Of a stretch of DNA of 64,000 bases, positions 10,819 through 23,319 are shown in pieces. Made by a program: the position numbers and the translations under genes. The stretch's first letter is position 1. Every line of letters begins with the position of its first letter. Origin of the DNA: Calendula officinalis (Eukaryota > Streptophyta > Magnoliopsida > Asterales > Asteraceae). The notes beneath the pieces were generated by a model, which saw only the letters and a list, made by a program, of their open reading frames with translations, did not search any database and was not told the origin of the DNA. The DNA is taken from the NCBI GenBank assembly GCA_963853835.1, contig OY970822.1:19432058-19496057 (forward strand). The letters run 5' to 3'.

Positions 10819-13371
10819 CCGATTGACATATAATTTACTTACAAGATAAACACACACACGTGTGAATTTATTGCGGGAAATTAATCTAGTCAAAAGACTT
10901 TTGAGTAGCATGCAGGAAAGGGACTGTTGTATTGTATGAACAATTCTTCATTATTATTTTGAATGTTTATTAATTAATAAAAATAAGTATAAATTTTGAA
11001 TCCAACCACGTTAAATAAATGGGTTTCGCAAGTCATGTTTGGGTTAAGACTATATTAACCTCACTAACCCGTTAGCCAAATGTGTTCGGGTTGGGTGTTA
11101 CCAGCACAAATTGCTAGCTCTAACTAATGGTGTAAAAATAAAATATAATTGGGAGATACATACAGTAACTCAACCTCATCTTCACACTTCCCTGTAATGT
11201 ACAGTAATATTTCCTGCCTACTCTCACCAATACCATTTCACACACAAAAGTCCAACTCTTTACTACTTTATTTCATTTCTTAGTGTAAAGTTATAGACAG
11301 AATAAAGAAAATGTAATCCTGTTTCAACATGTTCTTCCAGAAGGAACACTGATTGATTCATTTTCGACCCCAAATGATACTTAAGTAACGTAAATACGCG
11401 AATATAATTCTTGCAAGACTATGCAACACATAGATCCAAACCGACTCACGTTGTATTGTATAATACAGTCGAATCCGTTAGTAATTTATATGGTTCAGTA
11501 ATACACACTCACTCAAAAGGACAAAACCTAAACCCAATCATACCACACCTAACAATATAACTCATATTTGCATGATTATTGCCATCATCTAATCATTAAC
11601 AAACAAAAAACATCAAAATAGAAGCAAGTAACAATCACAATCAAGAACACATGTAACAGGCATGGGTTTAATTATGGAATATTTTATTTGTATTAATTTA
11701 ATTTTAATTTCTCGAGCACCGTTCCGCTCCTTACAACGGATCTGTAAGATATAATTAACTGGGCCAAGTTGTTAGGACTTACCATATTTTGTCATCTAGT
11801 ATTTGGTTTATTACTTATGGCTTAATCACTACTCAAACCAACATTCTTCATCCTCACATGTTTACTTTTCTCACTTCTTTTTTACAGCTGTTATATTATT
11901 TCATTTATTGAAATTTCAAATTACCAAAATGCTCCTAACTTTAAAAGTTTCTTGTACACATAGACGAATGATATATAATTAAAAAATAATATATTTATTA
12001 TTATCTTTGATCCAAGTATCTAACCTTCCTAACTTTTGGTTAATTTCCAATTTGTTAACTTGTACCCAAAATGTAATTTATACAGAACAAGAAGAAATAT
12101 AAACCATCTGGTTATGACCTAGCAATAAGAACTCCTAAATGACTTTTTATAAGTCACGAGTTCGATCCGTGTCAAAGTAAACATTTACCGAATAACTAGA
12201 GGAAGATCTGGAAACGGTCACGATAACTGTTATAAACGTGAATACTTATAAAGGGGAAAAGACATATATACTAATATAACAAGGGTTTTTCTAACATGTG
12301 CCTAGTGCATTCATTCACTCAAGGTTTCTTAATATAATTTTATTAAACATTAATGAAGTTCATGTGTTATATTTTTAAAAGATGTATTGAATGCATTTTT
12401 TAGTTTTAATTGAAAGTTGATATCATTTACTGACCTAAACATATGACCTAGACACATGTAACAAAGCCTAACTTGTCCTAACTGATAAGCTGCTTTCCAC
12501 TTTACAAGTTATTTTTCCATGGTATGGAACACTTGTGTATAATCATGTTAAAGGCTTTTTCCCCATTTAACATGATTTTAACATCCACCTCAAAATTACC
12601 CTCCTGATTTAACATCCTATAATACCCCTTTAGGACCCACAAAAAATACCTCTAACCAATCACAATTCACAAAAAAAAAAAAATTAGCAACCACCATACC
12701 CATGGCGAGAGTTATAACGCAAGGGGAGATGGTGTGGCATGACGAGTTTTTTTCAGTATGGAATTTAAGGATGTGTGTGTATATATATGTGTGATGAAGG
12801 AAGTGAAGGGTTGATGTTGGCAAGAATGCGTTAGTTTGTGTGTCAGTTAATTAGAAGTGTTGATGTTACGCTGAGTTTACACGATGAAGAAGTCAAAATG
12901 GTATTGTCCGGAGTGGTACGAATAATAATAGAATGTTGAAGAAATGGCGTGTCTGGTAACAGTATCTTCTACTTACTGACTTTTAACCAATTATTACTCA
13001 AACCTGACTAATTGGAGCCTTGTTACCTTCTTCTTTATTTTATTATTACTTTTAGGTGCAATTAAATAATACAATTATTATCACTTCTAGGGGCAAATAA
13101 AACATGATCTCAGGAGCCAAAAGAACCTTAATTGAAACCAAAGAGACTAAAACGCTCTACGAAGTTTCCACGAAACCATCACTTACATGAAATCCAGAAA
13201 CTTTAAAGGTTTGTTAATCTTCAATAATTACTCATTAATCTCTTCTTTTTGGTATTTAAATAAACCATCACTTGCATAACGCTTTCCACTTCCATTTGAA
13301 AATATATATCCTTAAGCTCTGTTTTTTTTTTTGAATTTTGGGTTCATTTTTGTGTAATATCTAATTTCAGG
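10819..13371. other. Intergenic region CPN60-SERINC
   Basis: No gene is seen. The region holds the CPN60 3' end, a relic resembling the right end of a TAGGGGTG-type element near 11010-11125 (ending AAATTGCTAGCTCTAA), one tRNA-derived SINE copy (12101-12229), and a low-complexity stretch at 12600-12960 with poly-A at 12669. Near 13200 a short leader followed by an acceptor at 13370 suggests a 5'-UTR intron in the SERINC gene. Confidence 0.5.
12101..12229 (+). mobile_element. tRNA-derived SINE, copy A
   Basis: It starts AACCATCTGG, has an A-box-like GACCTAGCAATAAG and a B-box-like GAGTTCGATCC at about 12160-12170, and then runs into GAAGATCTGGAAACGGTCAC. The same order of blocks occurs at 48814-48950. 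The spacing of A and B boxes fits an internal RNA polymerase III promoter. It is not a functional tRNA, as no cloverleaf is intact. Confidence 0.55.
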
Positions 13372-16008
13372 ATGGTTGAACCTGGAGAAATGATTCAAGG
13401 TGATGTTTTAGTCGACATTAAACTAACCAATGACGAGATTATTCAATGGGAAATTATGCAACAAATAAGCATAGAGTGTTTAATAAAACAGAAGAAGTCA
13501 TTAAGAGCCCGTTATACATATGGCATTATATTTTCTTTAGTAAATCTCGTAGCTTGGTTTCTTCGCGATTATGGCCAACGGGCTTCCCTTCATTTCCACA
13601 GTAAGTTCCTCAAAGTTATTTAATCACCAAAAACAATGGTTCTATTTGATTTACATTGTTTTTCGTTTTTTTTTTTTTGCAGTTTTCAAAGCTTGTGGCA
13701 TGGAGGGCCATGAATGTTTCCAAACAATCGGAGTTCTTCGTGTGAGTTTGGGATGCTTCGTATCTTTTTGTAGCATAAAACCTTTCAATTTAGATCTAAT
13801 GTCTTTCCCAAAGTTCGGTTTGATTTTTTGATTGATCCATTGTGATAGCCTTAACGTACGTTTGTTTGTAGATGTTTTTCTTTATGCTGTTTCTAACGAC
13901 ATGTGGAACAAGCAAATTGTTTAGCGTTCGTAATACATGGCATTCTGGATGGTGGACATCAAAGTTTGTTATATTGATGATCACTCTAGTATCTACTTTC
14001 TTCATACCATCGGATTTTGTTCATTTATATGGTAAGCTAATCGAATTACAACAAGTTAATTAAAGAAAACACCAATTTGATCTAAAATTCAAGTTTCTTG
14101 CAGGTGAACTTGCTCGAGTTGGTGCAGGGTAATCTTCTAAAACTTGTTCCCTTCTAAAAGGGGTTTAATCTTTTCTTCCCCCTTTCAAAATTGGTTCTTA
14201 TGTGAATCTATATATGATCCAGGATTTTTCTGTTCCTCCAACTTGTAAGCGTAATTGAGTTCATAGCGTGGTGGAATGCTTATTGGATGCCCAATGAGAG
14301 AAAGAAGCAAAGGTTTTATATTAATTTTCTTATTATTCCCGTTTTCAAACTTCCACAAGAAAAGTGACATTTAATGACGAAAGCTTTAATGAGATTTAAA
14401 AAAAAAAAAAAAAAACTAATAAGTGTCACTACTCACTACTTCTGAGTTCTTAATGACAAATTTTGAAAAGTGTAATAAAAAAAATAAAAAAAGTCTTACT
14501 TTCTAAGGCCAATGTAATAAAATACCATTACAATCTTGGTGGTGTTCCGTTTTGGTATTTATAACTATTTAAACTCCATCTTGGTAATTGCAAGTTTTTG
14601 AGTTCGACTAATTCAGTAATATAATTAAAGAAATGATAATGACAGCTCTAAGGGCTATAATTAAAGTTCTCTTCGCCCATGGAAAACAGTTTTTGGCCTT
14701 ATGTGGTCATTATTTTTACGTTAAAAACGACCACCGTAATTGATGCGTGCTTTATGATCGATGTTTTGCAGCTCGTGTTGTGGATTATTCATGTCAACAC
14801 TATTTTACATATCATCTTTATTTGGGATCATTGTGATGTATGCATTGTATGCATCCAAACCTTCATGCATTCTCAACATATTTTTCATCACATGGACCGC
14901 TATTTTGCTTCTTGTGATGATGATCATATCCTTGCATTCAAAGGTACATCCTGCATTTGATATCATTCTACAACATAAAGTTTTCGTTTATTATTCGAAT
15001 CTAATTATAGTAATTCTGAAACAGGTGAACAGAGGTCTTTTATCATCTGGGATTATGGCATCGTATATTGTTTTCCTATGTTGGTCTGCTTTAAGAAGGT
15101 TTGTTTTCATTGCATGTATAAACTATAAAATTACTTGTATAATTTAAAGTAAGTTTTCATAGTAATTAATTAGTCTCATGGTTATACAGTGAGCCCGCCA
15201 ACGAATGCAGCCCTCAGAAGCACAATAACAGCCATGTTGACTGGATGACCGTGCTCGTAATTAAGCTCACACTCACTATTTTATTCCATAATTAAATTAA
15301 ACTATGATCGGTATTGTTTGTTTACATAGTTATTGTTATTTAAACTGTGTTTTTAGGGCTTCCTGATTGCGGTTTTTGCGATTGTAATGGCAACTTTTTC
15401 CACTGGGATTGATTCTCAAACATTTCAGGTTACTCCATCTTTTATGATTAAATCTGTAATATGCAATTGATTATTTATGCATAAAGGTTTTTTATTTATT
15501 TTGCACAGATTAAGAAACAAGATCATCAAATGGAGGATGATATCCCCTATAATTATGGGTTTTTTCACCTAATATTTTCTTTGGGCGCTATGTATTTTGC
15601 TATGCTTTTCATCAGCTGGAATCTTGATAGCTCCACCAGGAAGTAAGATCCAGATACATTTTATTTTGTAATAAGCCAATAATTTTTTTTATAACATTAA
15701 GATTCGGTAAGCCTACGTAAGTGTTGGTGTAATTTTTGGAAAAATTCAATAGATGGAGCATCGACGTCGGGTGGGCAAGTATGTGGGTGAAAATAGTTAA
15801 TGAATGGTTTGCAGCCACAATATATTGTAAGTATATGTATAGACTTATGTACCTTTATGTGATTTACTTACATATGTTGACTTTGACCTTCATAAATGGT
15901 TGACTACTGAATGCAGTATGGAAATTGATTTCTCCAATTGTGAGACAACCCAAGATCATGAATCATGAAGAACCAATACAACAAGAACAACTTCAGGATT
16001 TAGATTGA
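13372..16008 (+). CDS. Serine incorporator (SERINC/TMS1 family) membrane protein
   Basis: Polytopic membrane protein of the family linked to serine delivery for sphingolipid and phosphatidylserine synthesis. Exons: 13372-13600, 13683-13759, 13872-14031, 14104-14128, 14223-14312, 14772-14943, 15025-15098, 15190-15256, 15357-15428, 15509-15642, 15753-15826, 15917-16008. All are GT-AG and join in phase to 421 residues. Family motifs in order: RARYTYGIIFSLVNLVAWFL with RDYG (47-68), GVLRVSLGCF, MFFFMLFLTTCGTSK, RNTWHSGWW, GAGIFLFLQL, a double-Cys hydrophobic segment, ITWTAILLLVMM, HSKVNRGLLSSGIMASYIVF with LCWSAL, MATFSTGID, and the C-terminal GAMYFAMLFISWNL followed by WSIDVGWASMWVKIVNEW. The ATG lies two bases after a splice acceptor, so an untranslated first exon is likely. 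AATAAA lies at 16108. No defect was seen. Confidence 0.92.
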
Positions 16009-16397
16009 TATGAAGCATAGATTCTAGCTAGTTCATTGCTATTGTTATACTGTTGTTAAATAAGAATGATCTTCATATTATGATAGGAGGCCAGGTTAGA
16101 CCCAATGAATAAATTCCATTATTTTATTGTACATTATTATAAAAGTCAAAATCCTTAATGATCCACTTATTCATAATTATGGTTTTGTTGGAACGACTAC
16201 AACATAAATAGTGTATGCATGGTTTAGATGGATTTGCAAGTACATTAAACATATACCAAAAACCAACCACATTAAACATACTTTTATTATTAATTAGTTA
16301 GTATTTAAGCACCACCTCCCTACCTTCATAACCATCCAAAACAACAAGCATCCACTCATTATCCTTCACTCACTTTCAGATATATATAATTTTCAAA

Positions 16398-17034
16398 ATG
16401 TCAAAACTATCTTTATCATTAATCTTGACAATCCTCATTCTGCATGTCTCAATCCTAACCATAACAGCTGTAGATCCAGCACCATCATCAGCAGGAGAAC
16501 AGAGCTTTACATGCATGATATTCTAGGTGGTAGCAACCCAACCGCCAGACCAGTGACCGGTCTATTAGGAAACATATACAGCGGTCATTTGCTAGACGAA
16601 TCGGTTTCCGTGCACCACAAGGTGGGGTTGCTCGGAACCGGGTTAGTCGGGACACAATTCGCCGGAAACCTTAACCAAAACAACAACCAGATTGCAGCCC
16701 AATTGGGACCGGATGGACTTGGGCGGGACCATAACGGTGATTGACGATGTGGGGTTCGCAAACATTGGGGAAAGCGCAAGGGGTTTATGTTGCCAGCTCA
16801 GCAGATGGAAGTAGACAGATGATGACGTTTACGGCGATGATGGAAGGAGGTGAGTATGGTGATAGTATAAATTTCTTTGGTGTTTATCATATCGGGAGTG
16901 CGATGTCTCGGTTACGGGTGGGACCGGGAAGTTTTTGCACGCGTGTGGGTTCGCTGAGGTTGATTCCGGCTGGTCAGATTGTTGCTGATGGTGTTGAGTC
17001 GTTGTTGAGGTTGACTGTTCATCTTTCTTACTAG
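16398..17034 (+). pseudogene. Dirigent-protein pseudogene (ESB1-like class)
   Basis: The ATG at 16398 opens a signal-peptide-like segment (MSKLSLSLILTILILHV) and AGEQSFT, then hits TAG at 16524-16526. A shifted frame continues at once with MHDILGGSNPTARPVTGLLG, typical of dirigent proteins that guide monolignol radical coupling at the wall and Casparian strip. That frame breaks near 16740 after QLGPDGLG. A third frame carries GSQTLGKAQGVYVASSADGS, FTAMMEGGEYGDS and the usual end LIPAGQIVADGVESLLRLTV with HLSY, and its GTGKFLHA-like part is itself read out of frame near 16920-16965. At least three frame breaks make a functional product unlikely. It is intronless, as these genes usually are. 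Confidence 0.85.
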
Positions 17035-17964
17035 TAAGGGTTTTTATTAAGAAATGTTTCGGGTATTCTTGAGTGTGGTTTTGTGAACAAACTGTAATAT
17101 TTGTAAATCAATATTGTTTCCGTGATTTGAAGGTTATGATGTTTGTAAGATTTGCGAATTATTGTTTTTCTTTTCGCTTATTTAACCCGGGGTAGCTCTT
17201 AGAGTTGTGCACGATTTGGTCGAAATCGTATAAACGGGCCACACCCACTTAATTCGGCCGGGTTAGACCATCACAATTTGGTTGGCAGGTTATAAGCTGT
17301 TTATTGAGTTTTAGTTTGTGGTTTTAATTATAAGAGCAGAAAAAAGATGAAAAGAATAAAAAATTCACCGAGCTTTAATTTTAAAGAAAGGAAAAGAAGT
17401 GGAAATTTATAGGATTTGTTTTTTTTGGCTTATTTGGGATGTCTTTGGCTTATGTATCTTGATAAAAGGAAAATTATAATTTTACAATATTAGCTTATTC
17501 ACTCACATGTGTTTTTTAATTATTTTACCATATAGTATAAGCTAAAGCTTATAATCATTACTATACCAAACAAGATTTATGAGCTTATTGTTCTCATAGA
17601 AAGATAAAAAATACGAGTAACAAATTAAAAAAGAAAAAGAAAGATTAAGGTAACTTTGTGATTAGGTTATCTTTTCTAATCTAGACACACGCAAACACAC
17701 TCACCCACATCAATCATGATTATTAAATTAAAATCAATCACACTTATAATTTGAAATCTTGATTGAATTGATGGTATCAAAGACGGATTTAATTCAAAGC
17801 AAACCATTCAAGAGAATGTGGACGGACAATTCACAGCAACAACAACATTCTCACTATTTCCCTTCACGACGGCCGGCAACCACCACCACCGTCACCGGAA
17901 ACAAAACCAACCTTCTTCTCTAAACAATTTCAAGAAATCAAAGATTCAATCTTTCTTCTAGGAA
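17035..17964. other. Intergenic region, dirigent pseudogene to GT14
   Basis: No gene is seen. The first part is AT-rich. From about 17690 the sequence becomes C- and A-rich, as expected for the promoter and 5' leader of the downstream glycosyltransferase. No TATA box is assigned with confidence. Confidence 0.4.
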
Positions 17965-20252
17965 ATGCAAAACCCAACACAATCATCCACCATCACCTCA
18001 ACCACCACTCTCTACACCATCTTAACCATCACCACCCTCCTTTTCCTCCTCTTTTTCCTTAATCCGTTCCCAACGCCGCCGCCTTCGCCGTCGTTCTCCG
18101 ACCCGTACCTCTTCCCCCACCGTCTTTCCACCGCGCAATATCACAACCACCAACTGTTATTCGTCAACAACAACAACAAAACCGCCGAACAATCCCCACC
18201 TGCCTCACCGACAATCGCATATCTCATATCCGGATCCTCAAACGATTCGAGTCGGATCATCCGACTGCTTTTGTCTATCTACCATCCAAGAAATCAGTAT
18301 CTGCTGCATCTTGACCGTTCTGCCCCACAAACGGAACGTGATTTTTTAGCCCTAACTGTTCAATCAATTGGGGTTTTTTGGGCAGCGCAAAATGTTAATG
18401 TTATTGGGAAATCTGACGTCATCTCACCTAAAGGTTCTTCTGTAATTTCTTCCACTTTACATGGTGCTGCTATTTTGTTGAAGATTTCGTCTGATTGGGA
18501 TTGGTTTATTAATCTGTCTGCTGCTGATTACCCACTTGTTACTCAAGATGGTAATCTTTTAACTACTCCATTTTTTTTTATTTAAATTGATTGTATCTAA
18601 ATCTAATTAGTAATTACCACTTTCCCCTTACTACTAGACTGCTCATTTTCATTGTATTAGGGTTCATATGTTTCAAGTAAAGTCGCAAAGTGCCAATTGT
18701 TTGATCTTGGACTGATTATGTCTTGTTGTTTGTTGAAGTTCCTTCATGAAACATCCATCTTGTATTGATTTTATATTGTGGGTTTTCGCGGGAACAACTG
18801 AGAAACTAAACTTAAATATAGGTGCGTTAACTGATTCACTAATGAGTTAAAGTTACAAAGTTAGTGAATCAGTTTGCGTCTTACGTATATCTAGTTCCTT
18901 ATTATGGTTTAGAATTTATGTACTTTTGTGTGTTGCTAGGGCTTGTAATGAGTCTCATTTTAGCACATTGTATTAATTTGTTAAGACGAATCCCTGCGTC
19001 CCAAAATAAATTTCTACTTTGTCGCCCTTTTTATTTGTGTCTGTCCCACAAAAATATATCTGCTTCCAAAGTAATGTGCATAGTTTCCCATTCTACATGT
19101 TTTTTTAAAATGTGCATATCAAAGTGTGTCTACTTTACAAGGGCATAATGGACATTTAACCATTTAGAAGGGTAAACTATTCCTTCATAAATCAATTCAT
19201 CTTGATATCAACTTTTAGTTTTGTTTATTTGCTTCATAAACTACAAATCTTGTAATTAATTTGGGTTTTGTGTTGATTTTACAGATCTTCTTCACATTCT
19301 ATCATACCTACCTAAAGATCTCAACTTTGTGAATCACACAAGCTACATCGGCTGGAAAGAGTATGCCAATCTTACTTTTATCTAATTTTTACGGCTAATT
19401 TAGTAGTTAATATAATAGTTTTAATAATATGTATTTTTGATTTTTTACAGGTCAAGAATGTTGAAACCTGTGGTTGTTGACCCAGGCCTTTTTCTTGCTG
19501 AACAGAGTGAGATCTTTTATGGCACCCAAAAACGGCCACTGCCAGATGCTTACCGCTTATTCACAGGAAAGTATTTATTTCTACCAATTTATTATTATTG
19601 TCTCTAAACGTAAAACTACCTAATTTAGCCCTAGATTTAAGCTTTTGATTTTTTTTTGTTATTTGATTACCTAATTAGCCCTAATTAGAAAATCATGAAC
19701 ATAATTCTAATTGATGTCATGTTTTATTTGTATATTGATGCAGGTGCACCAACATCTATAATAAGCCGTAAATTTGTGGAATTCTGCATTTTAGGAACCG
19801 AAAACTTACCCCGAACACTACTAATGTACTTATCTAACAGTCTTTCATCTCAATCCATATACTTCCCAACCGTAATATGTAACTCACCTCAATTAAACAA
19901 AACCGTTGTAAACCACAATTTACAATATTCTGCTTACGAAACAAAACACGAACCGCGGTTACTTAACTCAACCGACTTCAATGATTTAACCAGCAGTGGT
20001 TCTGCTTTTGCTTCACCGTTTCCTCGTGATGATCCAGTTCTTGACCGGATTGACCGAGAGTTGCTTAACCGTGGTCAAGGTAAACCGGTCCCAGGTGGTT
20101 GGTGTTTAGGTGAGTTGGGTGATGAAGCTTGTACAATTTGGGGTGATGCTGATGTTTTGAAACCAGGGGTAGGAGCTAAACGGTTGGAACAAACTGTGGT
20201 TGAGTTATTATCAAATGAGACTTTTAACTCACGTCAGTGTATTTTCGAATGA
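17965..20252 (+). CDS. Family GT14 glycosyltransferase (core-2/I-branching type, GlcAT14-like)
   Basis: Golgi type II membrane enzyme; plant GT14 members include glucuronosyltransferases acting on arabinogalactan proteins. Exons: 17965-18550, 19285-19360, 19451-19566 and 19744-20252, giving 428 residues. A transmembrane anchor lies at about 15-34 (TLYTILTITTLLFLLFF), then a Pro-rich stem. The branch domain starts near residue 83 (TIAYLISGSSND, YLLHLDRSA) and continues with DWDWFINLSAADYPLVTQD, YIGWKESRM, FYGTQKRPLPDAYRLFTG, SRKFVEFCI, NLPRTLLMYLSN, YFPTVICN, DDPVLDRID, PGGWCLG and LKPGVGAKRLE. Introns 1 and 2 are GT-AG. At intron 3 the junction that keeps family length and frame begins GAAAGT instead of GT. 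The nearest GT, 4 bp on, would frameshift. The locus may use a rare donor, a weak in-frame donor near 19600, or be damaged. Confidence 0.85.
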
Positions 20253-23200
20253 AATGATATGAAATTTGGTGGGGTGTTGTTTTTTCGTTATAGATTTATA
20301 TACTTGGAAATTTGTTGTATATCGTTATTTGCATCAATGGAGATGATTTGTTCTCTGTTTTTTTTTATGTCAACTTTTAGATATGAACCTGTTGAGTTTA
20401 CATTGAAATATAGAATTTTAATCTAGTTTTATTGCAAGTTTAGTTATAAATCCGATAATATTATATATATTCCCTTTTTTGCATGTAGGCACACAAATAA
20501 AACATGTTTTGCATATTCCCTTTTTTTTTTTTCTGAACACAAGAAAATTCCAAAAATTATTATATACATTGATATTGATTGGTCGGATTCTTTAGTGGAA
20601 ATCTTATGCTTGTCATTTGTAAAGAGCAAGAATATGTCTATACACAATATTTCATCTATTGACAAAAGTTGTGTATCTATAAACTTACTAGGGACGCTTT
20701 TGGGGCCGTGCTTGTGTGAAGCAAAAACCGAGCATATGAACAACATGATAATCGGAAAACTATACGTATATATACAACATATAATCCTTGTGATCATCAG
20801 CAGATGTAAATCTTACATGACTTGTAACTTAATTGAACCTTACTTTTGTACTCATTTGCTTCTTTTTCTCCTCCTTTGCTCGATGCCAATCATATATCAG
20901 TTTAAACACAATAATCTAAAACTCGACTTTTCCTAATAATATCCTACAATCACTCCAAAAATTTCTTTAAACACTGGTTAGTCATGTAACCAGTGTCTAA
21001 CATTACTGCAAACATTGTTACAACCTACAAAATAAGAAAATGCCAAAAAAGTTTAATTTCGCAAAACAAATGATTGATACTATTTTTTAAATACCTGGCG
21101 GGTTAAGCAGATTGGGCAGAGGGAAAATGGGTATTTTTTAGGACGGATCAGGTCCGGTTTGGTTTGACCGGAAATACCTTTTGTTTAAAAATTTTAACTT
21201 CTTTTATGAAAATTTATTGCGTCATACGCTCGTTATATGACAAAAGTTAAAAAAAATCAGAAAATAAATAAATAAAACTAAACCATGATTCCCATACTTA
21301 CCTCATTAGGATGGTCAACCAAGAACAAATGATGCATGCCAACTAATTTTCTGTTTCTCACCCAATATTTTCTGCTTCTCACCTAAGGGCTTCTCCCTAA
21401 ATAAAACATTAAATGTCACCAATAAAGAAAAAACGTGACAAAAACAAAGTTTAACATGGTCAAATAAAAAAAATATAGTCTAAAACATTAAATATCATCA
21501 ATAAATAAAAAATATGACAAAAGTAAAGTTTAACATGACCAAATCCATAATTCTATACAAACCAAATGGACGATTTGTGTAATTTATTGTTATTGATATA
21601 ACAAATGTCGAACAGGACTATTTTGAGAGGAATAAGAAAAACTATATTTTTAAATATAATAAAAGAACTTTATTTTATATGAAGGACTTAAAACGTTGTT
21701 AGACAAATTTTGGGTTTTGACATTCAAACTTCTTGTACATAAGAACAACATTGGGAAACATTAGTCTACTGACTCTTGGTAATTTGAAGAACCGTAACCA
21801 GGTTATTATTTATTTTTAAAAAAGTATTGTATGCATACCATACTAATGTATGTGGCAGGGATAGGATCCGTTGTCGAGTATTTACAAAGAGCTAAAAGGT
21901 ATTAAAGTTACCTTTATTTGTAAACAAGGTATAGATAAACCTACTGAGATTTGAGATAACACATTGACGTGAACAATTTCGATGAAGAAATTGCAGTGAA
22001 GGACACCGTCCATTCTAAAATCAATTTAGTAAAAAAAAACATAAATTAGATTTTATACAGTGAGATATATTAAGGCATATGAGAGAAAACCTTATCAAAA
22101 TCAGAACCATCGATCTAACCGGTCACCTTCCCATTTCCTGATTCGACCGTCCGCATCAACCAGATTTTAAAAACATTGTCCAAAACCTACTATTGTGTTT
22201 TATCAATTTGATTGGTATTTATCAACTAAAGGGAATTCAGGTAACTAATGCATATCAAAAAGTAAGTCTTTATATACGATATATACAAGAACAGAGCGTG
22301 TAAAAAAAATCAACCGTTTCGACCCGTTATTTGACCAACCAATTTTGCCAACTATACTCTAACAAAATGAATTCTGCACTCACATAAGTATGATTGCAGG
22401 AGTACCTGTTCATGCATTACATGGTATGGCAACTCATTTTGAGCAAATGTTGCAGATAATGAGTTAAAAGAACATGAAATCCGAACCCTGGGTATGGAGT
22501 AATTCTATAAATTCTTAATAAAAACATAAAATAATTAAAATTTCAGCACAATGAACAGTACTGAGAGAACCAGAAAATGCACTGAATGGATGTGTAATAT
22601 CTCTAAACTACCAGCTTTAAATTTTTGGTTAAAATTGAAATTTAAATGGGCTAAGCGGGTCAAACGAAGTGAAACTTGAAAGTCCAACATAATATATTCA
22701 AAAATGCATAAAACGTCCATAATAACTGTTCTATTTGAAAATAAACTGGATATAATGAAATTTGAAATGTATTTTTTTCAAAATCATGCTTAAAACCTTT
22801 ATTTTACAACTCAAGAAAAAGAAAATACAAAAAGTGTTTGTACTTTGTAGGCCATCCTATCAGACTCAGTTTCAAGCCTGCCAATTTTTCCACCTCTAAT
22901 TTGCAATATCTAAATCAGAGAAAAAGTTTTGTCAACCTGACCCGCCCACTGGCCCGACCCATTTTACCACCTCTAATTTATATAGCACTTGAGGATATCG
23001 GTTTTATTAAGAAAATTTACTTGTTTAATGGACATAAAATTCCAGAAGCGGTATAACGTATATACCACGTAATGGAAAATCCGCCAAATCTTGAAGTTTT
23101 ATGTAGCTTCTGAAGTGATTGCTTCAATTAATACCCAAACAAACCCTAATGACCCAAACCAGTTGACTTTTGAACCCCATTTTGCAACTATTACCATTGA

Positions 23201-23319
23201 CTGGGATATTACATTACATAGCTCACAAATCGTTTGGTAACGGGTCAAAATGGGTTCAATTTAAAATGAAACATTTTTTTAGCACATGTCAAACATGGCT
23301 AATTTTGTGTACCTATAAT
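20253..23319. other. Intergenic region with possible relic exons
   Basis: No gene could be modelled across this 3-kb stretch. It includes fragments like the right end of TAGGGGTG-type elements (CCAATTTTTCCACCTCTAAT near 22880-22900 and CCCATTTTACCACCTCTAAT near 22958-22978). Short minus-strand segments flanked by AG and GT look exon-like but match no family I recognise (see 22406-22487). Confidence 0.4.
22406..22487 (-). other. Exon-like segment of an unidentified minus-strand gene
   Basis: On the minus strand an AG acceptor precedes 22487 and a GTACTC donor follows 22406. The 82-bp interval is open in one frame, reading through NSLSATFAQNELPYHVMHEQ to the donor. Other exon-like pieces lie at about 21960-22030 and 22090-22160, and a minus-strand segment at 37564-37690 could be an upstream exon, now separated by the transposon nest. 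I do not recognise the protein, and joining the pieces does not give a convincing frame. Chance cannot be excluded. Confidence 0.2.

Noticed and set aside
12150..12175. Possible tRNA gene (GAGTTCGATCC B-box)
   Set aside because: No cloverleaf can be drawn; the block order matches a SINE shared with 48814-48950.
14679..15147. Two overlapping plus-strand frames of 93 and 128 codons
   Set aside because: They cover SERINC exon 6, exon 7 and the intervening intron in single frames; the spliced model explains the conserved residues.
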